From Chlorocebus sabaeus (taxonomy: Eukaryota; Chordata; Mammalia; Primates; Cercopithecidae): a stretch of DNA of 64,000 nucleotides. The position numbers were made by a program, and so were the translations under genes. The stretch spans positions 124,001 through 188,000 of the forward strand of contig NW_027327424.1 in assembly GCF_047675955.1 (NCBI RefSeq), given 5' to 3'. Under the pieces are notes generated by a model, which did not search any database, had not been told where the DNA came from, and was given only the letters and a program-made list of their open reading frames with translations. Shown here piece after piece: positions 23,716 to 37,647 of the stretch. Every line of letters starts with the position of its first letter. Positions within the stretch are counted from its first letter, which is position 1.

Positions 23716-25607
23716 AAGCTTTCTGAGAAACTGCTCTGTGTTCTGTGAATTCATCTCACAGAGTTACATCTTTCCCTTCAAGAAGCCTTTCGCTGGGGCT
23801 GTTCTTGTGGAATTGGCAAAGCGATATTTGGAAGTCCATAGAGGGCTATGGTGAAAAAGGAAATATCTTCCGTTCAAAACTGGAAAGAAGCTTTCTGAGA
23901 AACTGCTCTGTGTTCTGTGAATTCATCTCACAGAGTTACATCTTTCCCTTCAAGAAGCCTTTCGCTAAGGCTGTTCTTGTGGAATTGGCAAAGGGATATT
24001 TGGAAGCCCATAGAGGGCTATGGTGAAAAAGGAAATATCTTCCGTTCAAAACTGGAAAGAAGCTTTCTGAGAAACTGCTCTGTGTTCTGTGAATTCATCT
24101 CACAGAGTTACATCTTTCCCTTCAAGAAGCCTTTCGTTAAGGCTGTTCTTGTGGAATTGGCAAAGGGATATTTGGAAGCCCATAGAGGACTATGGTGAAA
24201 AAGGAAATATCTTCCGTTCAAAACTGGTAAGAAGCTTTCTGAGAAACTGTTCTGTGTTCTGTTAATTCATCTCACAGAGTTACATCTTTCCCTTCAAGAA
24301 GCCTTTCGCTAAGGCTGTTCTTGTGGAATTGGCAAAGGGATATTTGGAAGCCCATAGAGGGCTATGGTGAAAAAGGAAATATCTTCCGTTCAAAACTGGA
24401 AAGAAGCTTTCTGAGAAACTGCTCTGTGTTCTGTGAATTCATCTCACAGAGTTACATCTTTCCCTTCAAGAAGCCTTTCGCTGAGGCTGTTCTTGTGGAA
24501 TTGGCAAAGGGATATTTGAAAGCCCATAGAGGGCTATGGTGAAAAAGGAAATATCTTCCGTTCAATACTGGAAAGAAGCTTTCTGAGAAACTGCTCTGTG
24601 TTCTGTGAATTCATCTCACAGTGTTACATCCCTCCCTTCAAGAAGCCTTTCGCTAAGGCTGTTCTTGTGGAATTGGCAGAGGGATAGTTGGAGGCCCATA
24701 GAGGTCTATGGTGAAAAAGGAAATATCTTCCGTTCAAAACTGGAAAGAAGCTTTCTGAGAAACTGCTCTGTGTTCTGTGAATTCATCTCACAGAGTTACA
24801 TCTTTCCCTTCAAGAAGCCTTTCGCTAAGGCTGTTCTTGTGGAATTGGCAAAGGGATATTTGGAAGCCCATAGAGGCCTATGGTGAAAAAGGACATATCT
24901 TCCTTTCAAAACTGGAAAGAAGCTTTCTGAGAAACTGCTCTCTGTTCTGTGAATTCAACTCACAGAATTACATCTTTCCCTTCAAGAAGCCTTTCGATAA
25001 GGCTGTTCTTGTGGAATTGGCAAAGCGATATTTGGAAGCCCATAGAGGGCTATGGTGAAAAAGGAAATATCTTCCGTTCAAAACTGGAAAGAAGCTTTCT
25101 GAGAAACTGCTCTGTGTTCTGTGAATTCATCTCACAGAGTTACATCTTTCCCTTCAAGAAGCCTTTCGCTAAGGCTGTTCTTGTGGAATTGGCAAAGGTA
25201 TATTTGGAAGCCCATAGACGGCTATGTTGAAAAAGGAAATATCTTCCGTTCAAAACTGGAAAGAAACTTTCTGAGAAACTGCTCTGTGTTCTGTTAATTC
25301 ATCTCACAGAGTTACATCTTTCCCTTTAAGAAGCCTTTCGCTAAGGCTGTTCTTGTGGAATTGGCAAAGGGATATTTGGAAGCCCATAGAGGGCTATGGT
25401 GAAAAAGGAAATATCTTCCGTTCAAAACTGGAAAGAAGCTTTCTGAGAAACTGCTCTGTGTTCTGTGAATTCATCTCACAGAGTTACATCTTTCCCTTCA
25501 AGAAGCCTTTCGCTAAGGCTGTTCTTGTGGAATTGGCAAAGGGATATTTGGAAGCCCATAGAGGCCTATGGTGAAAAAGGAAATATCTTCCTTTCAAAAC
25601 TGGAAAG
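23716..25607 (+). repeat. Module A, copy 5 (monomers 1-11)
   Basis: A complete 11-mer with cgctgggg at 23791 and the agagggatagttgg marker at 24678. It leads into the first complete K module. Its monomers 2-11 are near-copies of 30768-32487 at an offset of 6880 bp. Confidence 0.84.
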
Positions 25608-28600
25608 AAGCTTTCTGAGAAACTGCTCTGTGTTCTGTGAATTCATCTCACAGAGTTACATCTTTCCCTTCAAGAAGCCTTTCGCTAAGGCTGCTCTTGT
25701 GGAATAGGCAATGGGATATTTGGAAGCCCATAGAGGGCTATGGTGAAAAAGGAAATATCTTCCGTTCAAAACTGGAAAGAAGCTTTCTGAGAAACTGCTC
25801 TGTGTTCTGTGAATTCATCTCACAGAGTTACATCTTTCCCTTCAAGAAGCCTTTCGCTAAGGCTGTTCTTGTGGAATTGGCAAAGAGATATTTGGAAGCC
25901 CATAGAGGGCTATGGTGAAAAAGGAAATATCTTCCGTTCAAAACTGGAAAGAAGCTTTCTGAGAAACTGCTCTGTGTTCTGTGAATTCATCTCACAGAGT
26001 TACATCTTTCCCTTCAAGAAGCCTTTAGCTAAGGCTGTTCTTGTGGAATTGGCAAAGCGATATTTGGAAGCCCATAGAGGGCTACGGTGAAAAAGGAAAT
26101 ATCTTCCGTTCAAAACTGGAAAGAAGCTTTCTGAGAAACTGCTCTGTGTTCCGTTAATTCATCTCACAGAGTTACATCTTTCCCTTCAAGAAGCCTTTCG
26201 CTAAGGCTGTTCTTGTGGAATTGGCAAAGCGATATTTGGAAGCCCATAGAGGGCTACGGTGAAAAAGGAAATATCTTCCGTTCAAAACTGGAAAGAAGCT
26301 TTCTGAGAAACTGCTCTGTGTTCCGTTAATTCATCTCACAGAGTTACATCTTTCCCTTCAAGAAGCCTTTCGCTAAGGCTGTTCTTGTGGAATTGGCAAA
26401 GGGATATTTGGAAGCCCATAGAGGGCTATGGTGAAAAAGGAAATATCTTCCGTTCAAAACTGGAAAGAAGCTTTCTGAGAAACTGCTCTGTGTTCTGTGA
26501 ATTCATCTCACAGAGTTACATCTTTCCCTTCAAGAAGCCTTTCGCTAAGGCTGTTCTTGTGGAATTGGCAAAGCGATATTTGGAAGCCCATAGAGGGCTA
26601 TGGTGAAAAAGGAAATATCTTCCGTTCAAAACTGGAAAGAAGCTTTCTGAGAAACTGCTCTGTGTTCTGTGAATTCATCTCACAGAGTTACATCTTTCCC
26701 TTCAAGAAGCCTTTCGCTAAGGCTGTTCTTGTGGAATTGGCAAAGGGATATTTGGAAGCCCATAGAGGACTATGGTGAAAAAGGAAATATCTTCCGTTCA
26801 AAACTGGAAAGAAGCTTTCTGAGAAACTGCTCTGTGTTCTGTGAATTCATCTCACAGAGTTACATCTTTCCCTTCAAGAAGCCTTTCGCTAAGGCTGTTC
26901 TTGTGGAATTGGCAAAGGGATATTTGGAAGCCCATAGAGGCCTACGGTGAAAAAGGAAATATCTTCCGTTCAAAACTGGAAAGAAGCTTTCTGAGAAACT
27001 GCTCTGTGTTCTGTGAATTCATCTCACAGAGTTACATCTTTCCCTTCAAGAAGCCTTTCGCTAAGGCTGTTCTTGTGGAATTGGCAATGGGATATTTGGA
27101 AGCCCATAGAGGCCTATGGTGGAAAAGGAAATATCTTCCGTTCAAAACTGGAAAGAAGCTTTCTGAGAAACTGCTCTGTGTTCTGTTAATTCATCTCACA
27201 GAGTTACATCTTTCCCTTCAAGAAGCCTTTCGCTAAGGCTGTTCTTGTGGAATTGGCAAAGGGATATTTGGAAGCCCATAGAGGGCTATGGTGAGAAAGG
27301 AAATATCTTCCGTTCAAAACTGGAGAGAAGCTTTCTGAGAAACTGCTCTGTGTTCTGTTAATTCATCTCACAGAGTTACATCTTTCCCTTCAAGAAGCCT
27401 TTCGCTAAGGCTGTTCTTGTGGAATTGGCAAAGGGATATTTGGAAGCCCATAGAGGGCTATGGTGAAAAAGGAAATATCTTCCGTTCAAAACTGGAAAGA
27501 AGCTTTCTGAGAAACTGCTCTGTGTTCTGTGAATTCATCTCACAGAGTTACATCTTTCCCTTCAAGAAGCCTTTCGCTAAGGCTGTTCTTGTGGAATTGG
27601 CAAAGGGATATTTGGAAGCCCATAGAGGGCTATGGTGAAAAAGGAAATATCTTCCGTTCAAAACTGGAAAGAAGCTTTCTGAGAAACTGCTCTGTGTTCT
27701 GTGAATTCATCTCACAGAGTTACATCTTTCCCTTCAAGAAGCCTTTCGCTAAGGCTGTTCTTGTGGAATTGGCAAAGGGATATTTGGAAGCCCATAGAGG
27801 GCTATGGTGAAAAAGGAAATATCTTCCGTTCAAAACTGGAAAGAAGCTTTCTGAGAAACTGCTCTGTGTTCTGTGAATTCATCTCCAAGAGTTACATTTT
27901 TCCCTTCAAGAAGCCTTTCGCTAAGGCTGTTCTTGTGGAATTGGCAAAGGGATATTTGGAAGCCCATAGAGGACTATTGTGAAAAAGGAAATATCTTCCG
28001 TTCAAAACTGGAAAGAAGCTTTCTGAGAAACTGTTCTGTGTTCTGTTAATTCATCTCACAGAGTTACATCTTTCCCTTCAAGAAGCCTTTCGCTACGGCT
28101 GTTCTTGTGGAATTGGCAAAGGGATATTTGGAAGCCCATAGAGGGCTATGGTGAAAAAGGAAATATCTTCCGTTCAAAACTGGAAAGAAGCTTTCTGAGA
28201 AACTGCTCTGTGTTCTGTGAATTCATCTCACAGAGTTACATCTTTCCCTTCAAGAAGCCTTTCGCTAAGGCTGTTCTTGTGGAATTGGCAAAGGGATATT
28301 TGGAAGCCCATAGAGGGCTATGGTGAAAAAGGAAATATCTTCCGTTCAAAACTGGAAAGAAGCTTTCTGAGAAACTGCTCTGTGTTCTGTGAATTCATCT
28401 CACAGAGTTACATCTTTCCCTTCAAGAAGCCTTTCGTTAAGGCTGTTCTTGTGGAATTGGCAAAGGGATATTTGGAAGCCCATAGAGGACTATGGTGAAA
28501 AAGGAAATATCTTCCGTTCAAAACTGGGAAGAAGCTTTCTGAGAAACTGTTCTGTGTTCTGTTAATTCATCTCACAGAGTTACATCTTTCCCTTCAAGAA

Positions 28601-30767
28601 GCCTTTCGCTAAGGCTGTTCTTGTGGAATTGGCAAAGGGATATTTGGAAGCCCATAGAGGCCTATGGTGAAAAAGGAAATATCTTCCTTTCAAAACTGGA
28701 AAGAAGCTTTCTGAGAAACTGCTCTGTGTTCCGTTAATTCATCTCACAGAGTTACATCTTTCCATTCAAGAAGCCTTTCGCTAAGGCTGTTCTTGTGGAA
28801 TTGGCAAAGGGATATTTGGAAGCCCATAGAGGGCTATGGTGAAAAAGGAAATATCTTCCGTTTAAAACTGGAAAGAAGCTTTCTGAGAAACTGCTCTGTG
28901 TTCTGTGAATTCATCTCACAGAGTTACATCTTTCCCTTCAAGAAGCCTTTCGCTAAGGCTGTTCTTGTGGAATTGGCAATGGGATATTTGGAAGCCCATA
29001 GAGGCCTATGGTGGAAAAGGAAATATCTTCCGTTCAAAACTGGAAAGAAGCTTTCTGAGAAACTGCTCTGTGTTCTGTTAATTCATCTCACAGAGTTACA
29101 TCTTTCCCTTCAAGAAGCCTTTCGCTAAGGCTGTTCTTGTGGAATTGGCAAAGGGATATTTGGAAACCCATAGAGGGCTATGGTGAGAAAGGAAATATCT
29201 TCCGTTCAAAACTGGAGAGAAGCTTTCTGAGAAACTGCTCTGTGTTCTGTTAATTCATCTCACAGAGTTACATCTTTCCCTTCAAGAAGCGTTTCGCTAA
29301 GGCTGTTCTTGTGGAATTGGCAAAGGGATATTTGGAAGCCCATAGAGGGCTATGGTGAAAAAGGAAATATCTTCCGTTCAAAACTGGAAAGAAGCTTTCT
29401 GAGAAACTGCTCTGTGTTCTGTGAATTCATCTCACAGAGTTACATCTTTCCCTTCAAGAAGCCTTTCACTAAGGCTGTTCTTGTGGAATTGGCAAAGGGA
29501 TATTTGGAAGCCCATAGAGGGCTATGGTGAAAAAGGAAATATCTTCCGTTCAAAACTGGAAAGAAGCTTTCTGAGAAACTGCTCTGTGTTCTGTTAATTC
29601 ATCTCACAGAGTTACATCTATCACTTCAAGAAGCCTTTCGCTAAGGCTGTTCTTGTGGAATTGGCAAAGGGATATTTGGAAGCCCATAGAGGGCTATGGT
29701 GAAAAAGGAAATATCTTCCGTTCAAAACTGGAAAGAAGCTTTCTGAGAAACTGCTCTGTGTTCTGTGAATTCATCTCCAAGAGTTACATTTTTCCCTTCA
29801 AGAAGCCTTTCGCTAAGGCTGTTCTTGTGGAATTGGCAAAGGGATATTTGGAAGCCCATAGAGGACTATTGTGAAAAAGGAAATATCTTCCGTTCAAAAC
29901 TGGAAAGAAGCTTTCTGAGAAACTGTTCTGTGTTCTGTTAATTCATCTCACAGAGTTACATCTTTCCCTTCAAGAAGCCTTTCGCTACGGCTGTTCTTGT
30001 GGAATTGGCAAAGGGATATTTGGAAGCCCATAGAGGGCTATGGTGAAAAAGGAAATATCTTCCGTTCAAAACTGGAAAGAAGCTTTCTGAGAAACTGCTC
30101 TGTGTTCTGTGAATTCATCTCACAGAGTTACATCTTTCCCTTCAAGAAGCCTTTCGCTAAGGCTGTTCTTGTGGAATTGGCAAAGGGATATTTGGAAGCC
30201 CATAGAGGTCTATGGTGAAAAAGGAAATATCTTCCGTTCAAAACTGGAAAGAAGCTTTCTGAGAAACTGCTCTGTGTTCTGTGAATTCATCTCACAGAGT
30301 TACATCTTTCCCTTCAAGAAGCCTTTCGTTAAGGCTGTTCTTGTGGAATTGGCAAAGGGATATTTGGAAGCCCATAGAGGACTATGGTGAAAAAGGAAAT
30401 ATCTTCCGTTCAAAACTGGGAAGAAGCTTTCTGAGAAACTGTTCTGTGTTCTGTTAATTCATCTCACAGAGTTACATCTTTCCCTTCAAGAAGCCTTTCG
30501 CTAAGGCTGTTCTTGTGGAATTGGCAAAGGGATATTTGGAAGCCCATAGAGGCCTATGGTGAAAAAGGAAATATCTTCCTTTCAAAACTGGAAAGAAGCT
30601 TTCTGAGAAACTGCTCTGTGTTCTGTGAATTCATCTCACAGAATTACATCTTTCCCTTCAAGAAGCCTTTCGCTAAGGCTGTTCTTGTGGAATTGGCAAA
30701 GCGATATTTGGAAGCCCATAGAGGGCTACGGTGAAAAAGGAAATACCTTCCGTTCAAAACTGGAAAG
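25608..30767 (+). repeat. Module K, complete copy 1 (30-mer, 5160 bp)
   Basis: This is the 30-monomer core of the large HOR. It begins with the monomer holding gaataggcaatggg (25702) and ends with the monomer holding aaataccttcc (30741). Between them lie cctttagctaagg, two gttccgttaattc units, ggcaatggg with ggtggaaaagg (twice), ggtgagaaagg, tctccaagag (twice), cgctacggctg and ccattcaagaagc. Copies 2 and 3 keep exactly 5160 bp between the same markers. Copy 1 has private changes near 27701 (tgaattc and catctttccc where the others have ttaattc and catctatccc). Confidence 0.87.
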
Positions 30768-32487
30768 AAGCTTTCTGAGAAACTGCTCTGTGTTCTGTGA
30801 ATTCATCTCACAGAGTTACATCTTTCCCTTCAAGAAGCCTTTCGCTAAGGCTGTTCTTGTGGAATTGGCAAAGGGATATTTGGAAGCCCATAGAGGGCTA
30901 TGGTGAAAAAGGAAATATCTTCCGTTCAAAACGGGAAAGAAGCTTTCTGAGAAACTGCTCTGTGTTCTGTGAATTCATCTCACAGAGTTACATCTTTCCC
31001 TTCAAGAAGCCTTTCGTTAAGGCTGTTCTTGTGGAATTGGCAAAGGGATATTTGGAAGCCCATAGAGGACTATGGTGAAAAAGGAAATATCTTCCGTTCA
31101 AAACTGGTAAGAAGCTTTCTGAGAAACTGTTCTGTGTTCTGTTAATTCATCTCACAGAGTTACATCTTTCCCTTCAAGAAGCCTTTCGCTAAGGCTGTTC
31201 TTGTGGAATTGGCAAAGGGATATTTGGAAGCCCATAGAGGGCTATGGTGAAAAAGGAAATATCTTCCGTTCAAAACTGGAAAGAAGCTTTCTGAGAAACT
31301 GCTCTGTGTTCTGTGAATTCATCTCACAGAGTTACATCTTTCCCTTCAAGAAGCCTTTCGCTGAGGCTGTTCTTGTGGAATTGGCAAAGGGATATTTGAA
31401 AGCCCATAGAGGGCTATGGTGAAAAAGGAAATATCTTCCGTTCAATACTGGAAAGAAGCTTTCTGAGAAACTGCTCTGTGTTCTGTGAATTCATCTCACA
31501 GTGTTACATCCCTCCCTTCAAGAAGCCTTTCGCTAAGGCTGTTCTTGTGGAATTGGCAGAGGGATAGTTGGAGGCCCATAGAGGTCTATGGTGAAAAAGG
31601 AAATATCTTCCGTTCAAAACTGGAAAGAAGCTTTCTGAGAAACTGCTCTGTGTTCTGTGAATTCATCTCACAGAGTTACATCTTTCCCTTCAAGAAGCCT
31701 TTCGCTAAGGCTGTTCTTGTGGAATTGGCAAAGGGATATTTGGAAGCCCATAGAGGCCTATGGTGAAAAAGGACATATCTTCCTTTCAAAACTGGAAAGA
31801 AGCTTTCTGAGAAACTGCTCTCTGTTCTGTGAATTCAACTCACAGAATTACATCTTTCCCTTCAAGAAGCCTTTCGATAAGGCTGTTCTTGTGGAATTGG
31901 CAAAGCGATATTTGGAAGCCCATAGAGGGCTATGGTGAAAAAGGAAATATCTTCCGTTCAAAACTGGAAAGAAGCTTTCTGAGAAACTGCTCTGTGTTCT
32001 GTGAATTCATCTCACAGAGTTACATCTTTCCCTTCAAGAAGCCTTTCGCTAAGGCTGTTCTTGTGGAATTGGCAAAGGTATATTTGGAAGCCCATAGACG
32101 GCTATGTTGAAAAAGGAAATATCTTCCGTTCAAAACTGGAAAGAAACTTTCTGAGAAACTGCTCTGTGTTCTGTTAATTCATCTCACAGAGTTACATCTT
32201 TCCCTTTAAGAAGCCTTTCGCTAAGGCTGTTCTTGTGGAATTGGCAAAGGGATATTTGGAAGCCCATAGAGGGCTATGGTGAAAAAGGAAATATCTTCCG
32301 TTCAAAACTGGAAAGAAGCTTTCTGAGAAACTGCTCTGTGTTCTGTGAATTCATCTCACAGAGTTACATCTTTCCCTTCAAGAAGCCTTTCGCTAAGGCT
32401 GTTCTTGTGGAATTGGCAAAGGGATATTTGGAAGCCCATAGAGGCCTATGGTGAAAAAGGAAATATCTTCCTTTCAAAACTGGAAAG
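30768..32487 (+). repeat. Linker: module A monomers 2-11
   Basis: Ten A monomers follow K copy 1, beginning with the cggg monomer (30932) and including the agagggatagttgg marker at 31558. A monomer 1 is missing. K copy 1 plus this linker is a 40-monomer, 6880-bp period. This is the last appearance of the middle part of A; the later linkers are E. Confidence 0.85.
30920..30936 (+). promoter_or_regulatory. CENP-B-box-like site, one core mismatch (third)
   Basis: Same 17-mer as at 8733 and 21632, in the first monomer of the A linker after K copy 1. The homologous monomer of A copy 5, 6880 bp upstream, lacks the cggg change, so the variant is polymorphic among A copies. Confidence 0.5.
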
Positions 32488-35400
32488 AAGCTTTCTGAGA
32501 AACTGCTCTGTGTTCTGTGAATTCATCTCACAGAGTTACATCTTTCCCTTCAAGAAGCCTTTCGCTAAGGCTGCTCTTGTGGAATAGGCAATGGGATATT
32601 TGGAAGCCCATAGAGGGCTATGGTGAAAAAGGAAATATCTTCCGTTCAAAACTGGAAAGAAGCTTTCTGAGAAACTGCTCTGTGTTCTGTGAATTCATCT
32701 CACAGAGTTACATCTTTCCCTTCAAGAAGCCTTTCGCTAAGGCTGTTCTTGTGGAATTGGCAAAGAGATATTTGGAAGCCCATAGAGGGCTATGGTGAAA
32801 AAGGAAATATCTTCCGTTCAAAACTGGAAAGAAGCTTTCTGAGAAACTGCTCTGTGTTCTGTGAATTCATCTCACAGAGTTACATCTTTCCCTTCAAGAA
32901 GCCTTTAGCTAAGGCTGTTCTTGTGGAATTGGCAAAGCGATATTTGGAAGCCCATAGAGGGCTACGGTGAAAAAGGAAATATCTTCCGTTCAAAACTGGA
33001 AAGAAGCTTTCTGAGAAACTGCTCTGTGTTCCGTTAATTCATCTCACAGAGTTACATCTTTCCCTTCAAGAAGCCTTTCGCTAAGGCTGTTCTTGTGGAA
33101 TTGGCAAAGCGATATTTGGAAGCCCATAGAGGGCTACGGTGAAAAAGGAAATATCTTCCGTTCAAAACTGGAAAGAAGCTTTCTGAGAAACTGCTCTGTG
33201 TTCCGTTAATTCATCTCACAGAGTTACATCTTTCCCTTCAAGAAGCCTTTCGCTAAGGCTGTTCTTGTGGAATTGGCAAAGGGATATTTGGAAGCCCATA
33301 GAGGGCTATGGTGAAAAAGGAAATATCTTCCGTTCAAAACTGGAAAGAAGCTTTCTGAGAAACTGCTCTGTGTTCTGTGAATTCATCTCACAGAGTTACA
33401 TCTTTCCCTTCAAGAAGCCTTTCGCTAAGGCTGTTCTTGTGGAATTGGCAAAGCGATATTTGGAAGCCCATAGAGGGCTATGGTGAAAAAGGAAATATCT
33501 TCCGTTCAAAACTGGAAAGAAGCTTTCTGAGAAACTGCTCTGTGTTCTGTGAATTCATCTCACAGAGTTACATCTTTCCCTTCAAGAAGCCTTTCGCTAA
33601 GGCTGTTCTTGTGGAATTGGCAAAGGGATATTTGGAAGCCCATAGAGGACTATGGTGAAAAAGGAAATATCTTCCGTTCAAAACTGGAAAGAAGCTTTCT
33701 GAGAAACTGCTCTGTGTTCTGTGAATTCATCTCACAGAGTTACATCTTTCCCTTCAAGAAGCCTTTCGCTAAGGCTGTTCTTGTGGAATTGGCAAAGGGA
33801 TATTTGGAAGCCCATAGAGGCCTACGGTGAAAAAGGAAATATCTTCCGTTCAAAACTGGAAAGAAGCTTTCTGAGAAACTGCTCTGTGTTCTGTGAATTC
33901 ATCTCACAGAGTTACATCTTTCCCTTCAAGAAGCCTTTCGCTAAGGCTGTTCTTGTGGAATTGGCAATGGGATATTTGGAAGCCCATAGAGGCCTATGGT
34001 GGAAAAGGAAATATCTTCCGTTCAAAACTGGAAAGAAGCTTTCTGAGAAACTGCTCTGTGTTCTGTTAATTCATCTCACAGAGTTACATCTTTCCCTTCA
34101 AGAAGCCTTTCGCTAAGGCTGTTCTTGTGGAATTGGCAAAGGGATAGTTGGAAGCCCATAGAGGGCTATGGTGAGAAAGGAAATATCTTCCGTTCAAAAC
34201 TGGAGAGAAGCTTTCTGAGAAACTGCTCTGTGTTCTGTTAATTCATCTCACAGAGTTACATCTTTCCCTTCAAGAAGCCTTTCGCTAAGGCTGTTCTTGT
34301 GGAATTGGCAAAGGGATATTTGGAAGCCCATAGAGGGCTATGGTGAAAAAGGAAATATCTTCCGTTCAAAACTGGAAAGAAGCTTTCTGAGAAACTGCTC
34401 TGTGTTCTGTGAATTCATCTCACAGAGTTACATCTTTCCCTTCAAGAAGCCTTTCGCTAAGGCTGTTCTTGTGGAATTGGCAAAGGGATATTTGGAAGCC
34501 CATAGAGGGCTATGGTGAAAAAGGAAATATCTTCCGTTCAAAACTGGAAAGAAGCTTTCTGAGAAACTGCTCTGTGTTCTGTTAATTCATCTCACAGAGT
34601 TACATCTATCCCTTCAAGAAGCCTTTCGCTAAGGCTGTTCTTGTGGAATTGGCAAAGGGATATTTGGAAGCCCATAGAGGGCTATGGTGAAAAAGGAAAT
34701 ATCTTCCGTTCAAAACTGGAAAGAAGCTTTCTGAGAAACTGCTCTGTGTTCTGTGAATTCATCTCCAAGAGTTACATTTTTCCCTTCAAGAAGCCTTTCG
34801 CTAAGGCTGTTCTTGTGGAATTGGCAAAGGGATATTTGGAAGCCCATAGAGGACTATTGTGAAAAAGGAAATATCTTCCGTTCAAAACTGGAAAGAAGCT
34901 TTCTGAGAAACTGTTCTGTGTTCTGTTAATTCATCTCACAGAGTTACATCTTTCCCTTCAAGAAGCCTTTCGCTACGGCTGTTCTTGTGGAATTGGCAAA
35001 GGGATATTTGGAAGCCCATAGAGGGCTATGGTGAAAAAGGAAATATCTTCCGTTCAAAACTGGAAAGAAGCTTTCTGAGAAACTGCTCTGTGTTCTGTGA
35101 ATTCATCTCACAGAGTTACATCTTTCCCTTCAAGAAGCCTTTCGCTAAGGCTGTTCTTGTGGAATTGGCAAAGGGATATTTGGAAGCCCATAGAGGGCTA
35201 TGGTGAAAAAGGAAATATCTTCCGTTCAAAACTGGAAAGAAGCTTTCTGAGAAACTGCTCTGTGTTCTGTGAATTCATCTCACAGAGTTACATCTTTCCC
35301 TTCAAGAAGCCTTTCGTTAAGGCTGTTCTTGTGGAATTGGCAAAGGGATATTTGGAAGCCCATAGAGGACTATGGTGAAAAAGGAAATATCTTCCGTTCA

Positions 35401-37647
35401 AAACTGGGAAGAAGCTTTCTGAGAAACTGTTCTGTGTTCTGTTAATTCATCTCACAGAGTTACATCTTTCCCTTCAAGAAGCCTTTCGCTAAGGCTGTTC
35501 TTGTGGAATTGGCAAAGGGATATTTGGAAGCCCATAGAGGCCTATGGTGAAAAAGGAAATATCTTCCTTTCAAAACTGGAAAGAAGCTTTCTGAGAAACT
35601 GCTCTGTGTTCCGTTAATTCATCTCACAGAGTTACATCTTTCCATTCAAGAAGCCTTTCGCTAAGGCTGTTCTTGTGGAATTGGCAAAGGGATATTTGGA
35701 AGCCCATAGAGGGCTATGGTGAAAAAGGAAATATCTTCCGTTTAAAACTGGAAAGAAGCTTTCTGAGAAACTGCTCTGTGTTCTGTGAATTCATCTCACA
35801 GAGTTACATCTTTCCCTTCAAGAAGCCTTTCGCTAAGGCTGTTCTTGTGGAATTGGCAATGGGATATTTGGAAGCCCATAGAGGCCTATGGTGGAAAAGG
35901 AAATATCTTCCGTTCAAAACTGGAAAGAAGCTTTCTGAGAAACTGCTCTGTGTTCTGTTAATTCATCTCACAGAGTTACATCTTTCCCTTCAAGAAGCCT
36001 TTCGCTAAGGCTGTTCTTGTGGAATTGGCAAAGGGATATTTGGAAACCCATAGAGGGCTATGGTGAGAAAGGAAATATCTTCCGTTCAAAACTGGAGAGA
36101 AGCTTTCTGAGAAACTGCTCTGTGTTCTGTTAATTCATCTCACAGAGTTACATCTTTCCCTTCAAGAAGCGTTTCGCTAAGGCTGTTCTTGTGGAATTGG
36201 CAAAGGGATATTTGGAAGCCCATAGAGGGCTATGGTGAAAAAGGAAATATCTTCCGTTCAAAACTGGAAAGAAGCTTTCTGAGAAACTGCTCTGTGTTCT
36301 GTGAATTCATCTCACAGAGTTACATCTTTCCCTTCAAGAAGCCTTTCACTAAGGCTGTTCTTGTGGAATTGGCAAAGGGATATTTGGAAGCCCATAGAGG
36401 GCTATGGTGAAAAAGGAAATATCTTCCGTTCAAAACTGGAAAGAAGCTTTCTGAGAAACTGCTCTGTGTTCTGTTAATTCATCTCACAGAGTTACATCTA
36501 TCACTTCAAGAAGCCTTTCGCTAAGGCTGTTCTTGTGGAATTGGCAAAGGGATATTTGGAAGCCCATAGAGGGCTATGGTGAAAAAGGAAATATCTTCCG
36601 TTCAAAACTGGAAAGAAGCTTTCTGAGAAACTGCTCTGTGTTCTGTGAATTCATCTCCAAGAGTTACATTTTTCCCTTCAAGAAGCCTTTCGCTAAGGCT
36701 GTTCTTGTGGAATTGGCAAAGGGATATTTGGAAGCCCATAGAGGACTATTGTGAAAAAGGAAATATCTTCCGTTCAAAACTGGAAAGAAGCTTTCTGAGA
36801 AACTGTTCTGTGTTCTGTTAATTCATCTCACAGAGTTACATCTTTCCCTTCAAGAAGCCTTTCGCTACGGCTGTTCTTGTGGAATTGGCAAAGGGATATT
36901 TGGAAGCCCATAGAGGGCTATGGTGAAAAAGGAAATATCTTCCGTTCAAAACTGGAAAGAAGCTTTCTGAGAAACTGCTCTGTGTTCTGTGAATTCATCT
37001 CACAGAGTTACATCTTTCCCTTCAAGAAGCCTTTCGCTAAGGCTGTTCTTGTGGAATTGGCAAAGGGATATTTGGAAGCCCATAGAGGTCTATGGTGAAA
37101 AAGGAAATATCTTCCGTTCAAAACTGGAAAGAAGCTTTCTGAGAAACTGCTCTGTGTTCTGTGAATTCATCTCACAGAGTTACATCTTTCCCTTCAAGAA
37201 GCCTTTCGTTAAGGCTGTTCTTGTGGAATTGGCAAAGGGATATTTGGAAGCCCATAGAGGACTATGGTGAAAAAGGAAATATCTTCCGTTCAAAACTGGG
37301 AAGAAGCTTTCTGAGAAACTGTTCTGTGTTCTGTTAATTCATCTCACAGAGTTACATCTTTCCCTTCAAGAAGCCTTTCGCTAAGGCTGTTCTTGTGGAA
37401 TTGGCAAAGGGATATTTGGAAGCCCATAGAGGCCTATGGTGAAAAAGGAAATATCTTCCTTTCAAAACTGGAAAGAAGCTTTCTGAGAAACTGCTCTGTG
37501 TTCTGTGAATTCATCTCACAGAATTACATCTTTCCCTTCAAGAAGCCTTTCGCTAAGGCTGTTCTTGTGGAATTGGCAAAGCGATATTTGGAAGCCCTTA
37601 GAGGGCTATGGTGAAAAAGGAAATACCTTCCGTTCAAAACTGGAAAG
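32488..37647 (+). repeat. Module K, complete copy 2 (30-mer)
   Basis: Matches copy 1 at a constant 6880-bp offset across all 30 monomers with few changes (for example gggatagttgg near 34141, and gcccttag with ctatgg near 37594-37610). It starts with the marker at 32582 and ends with aaataccttcc at 37621. It is the first K followed by linker E. Confidence 0.87.
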
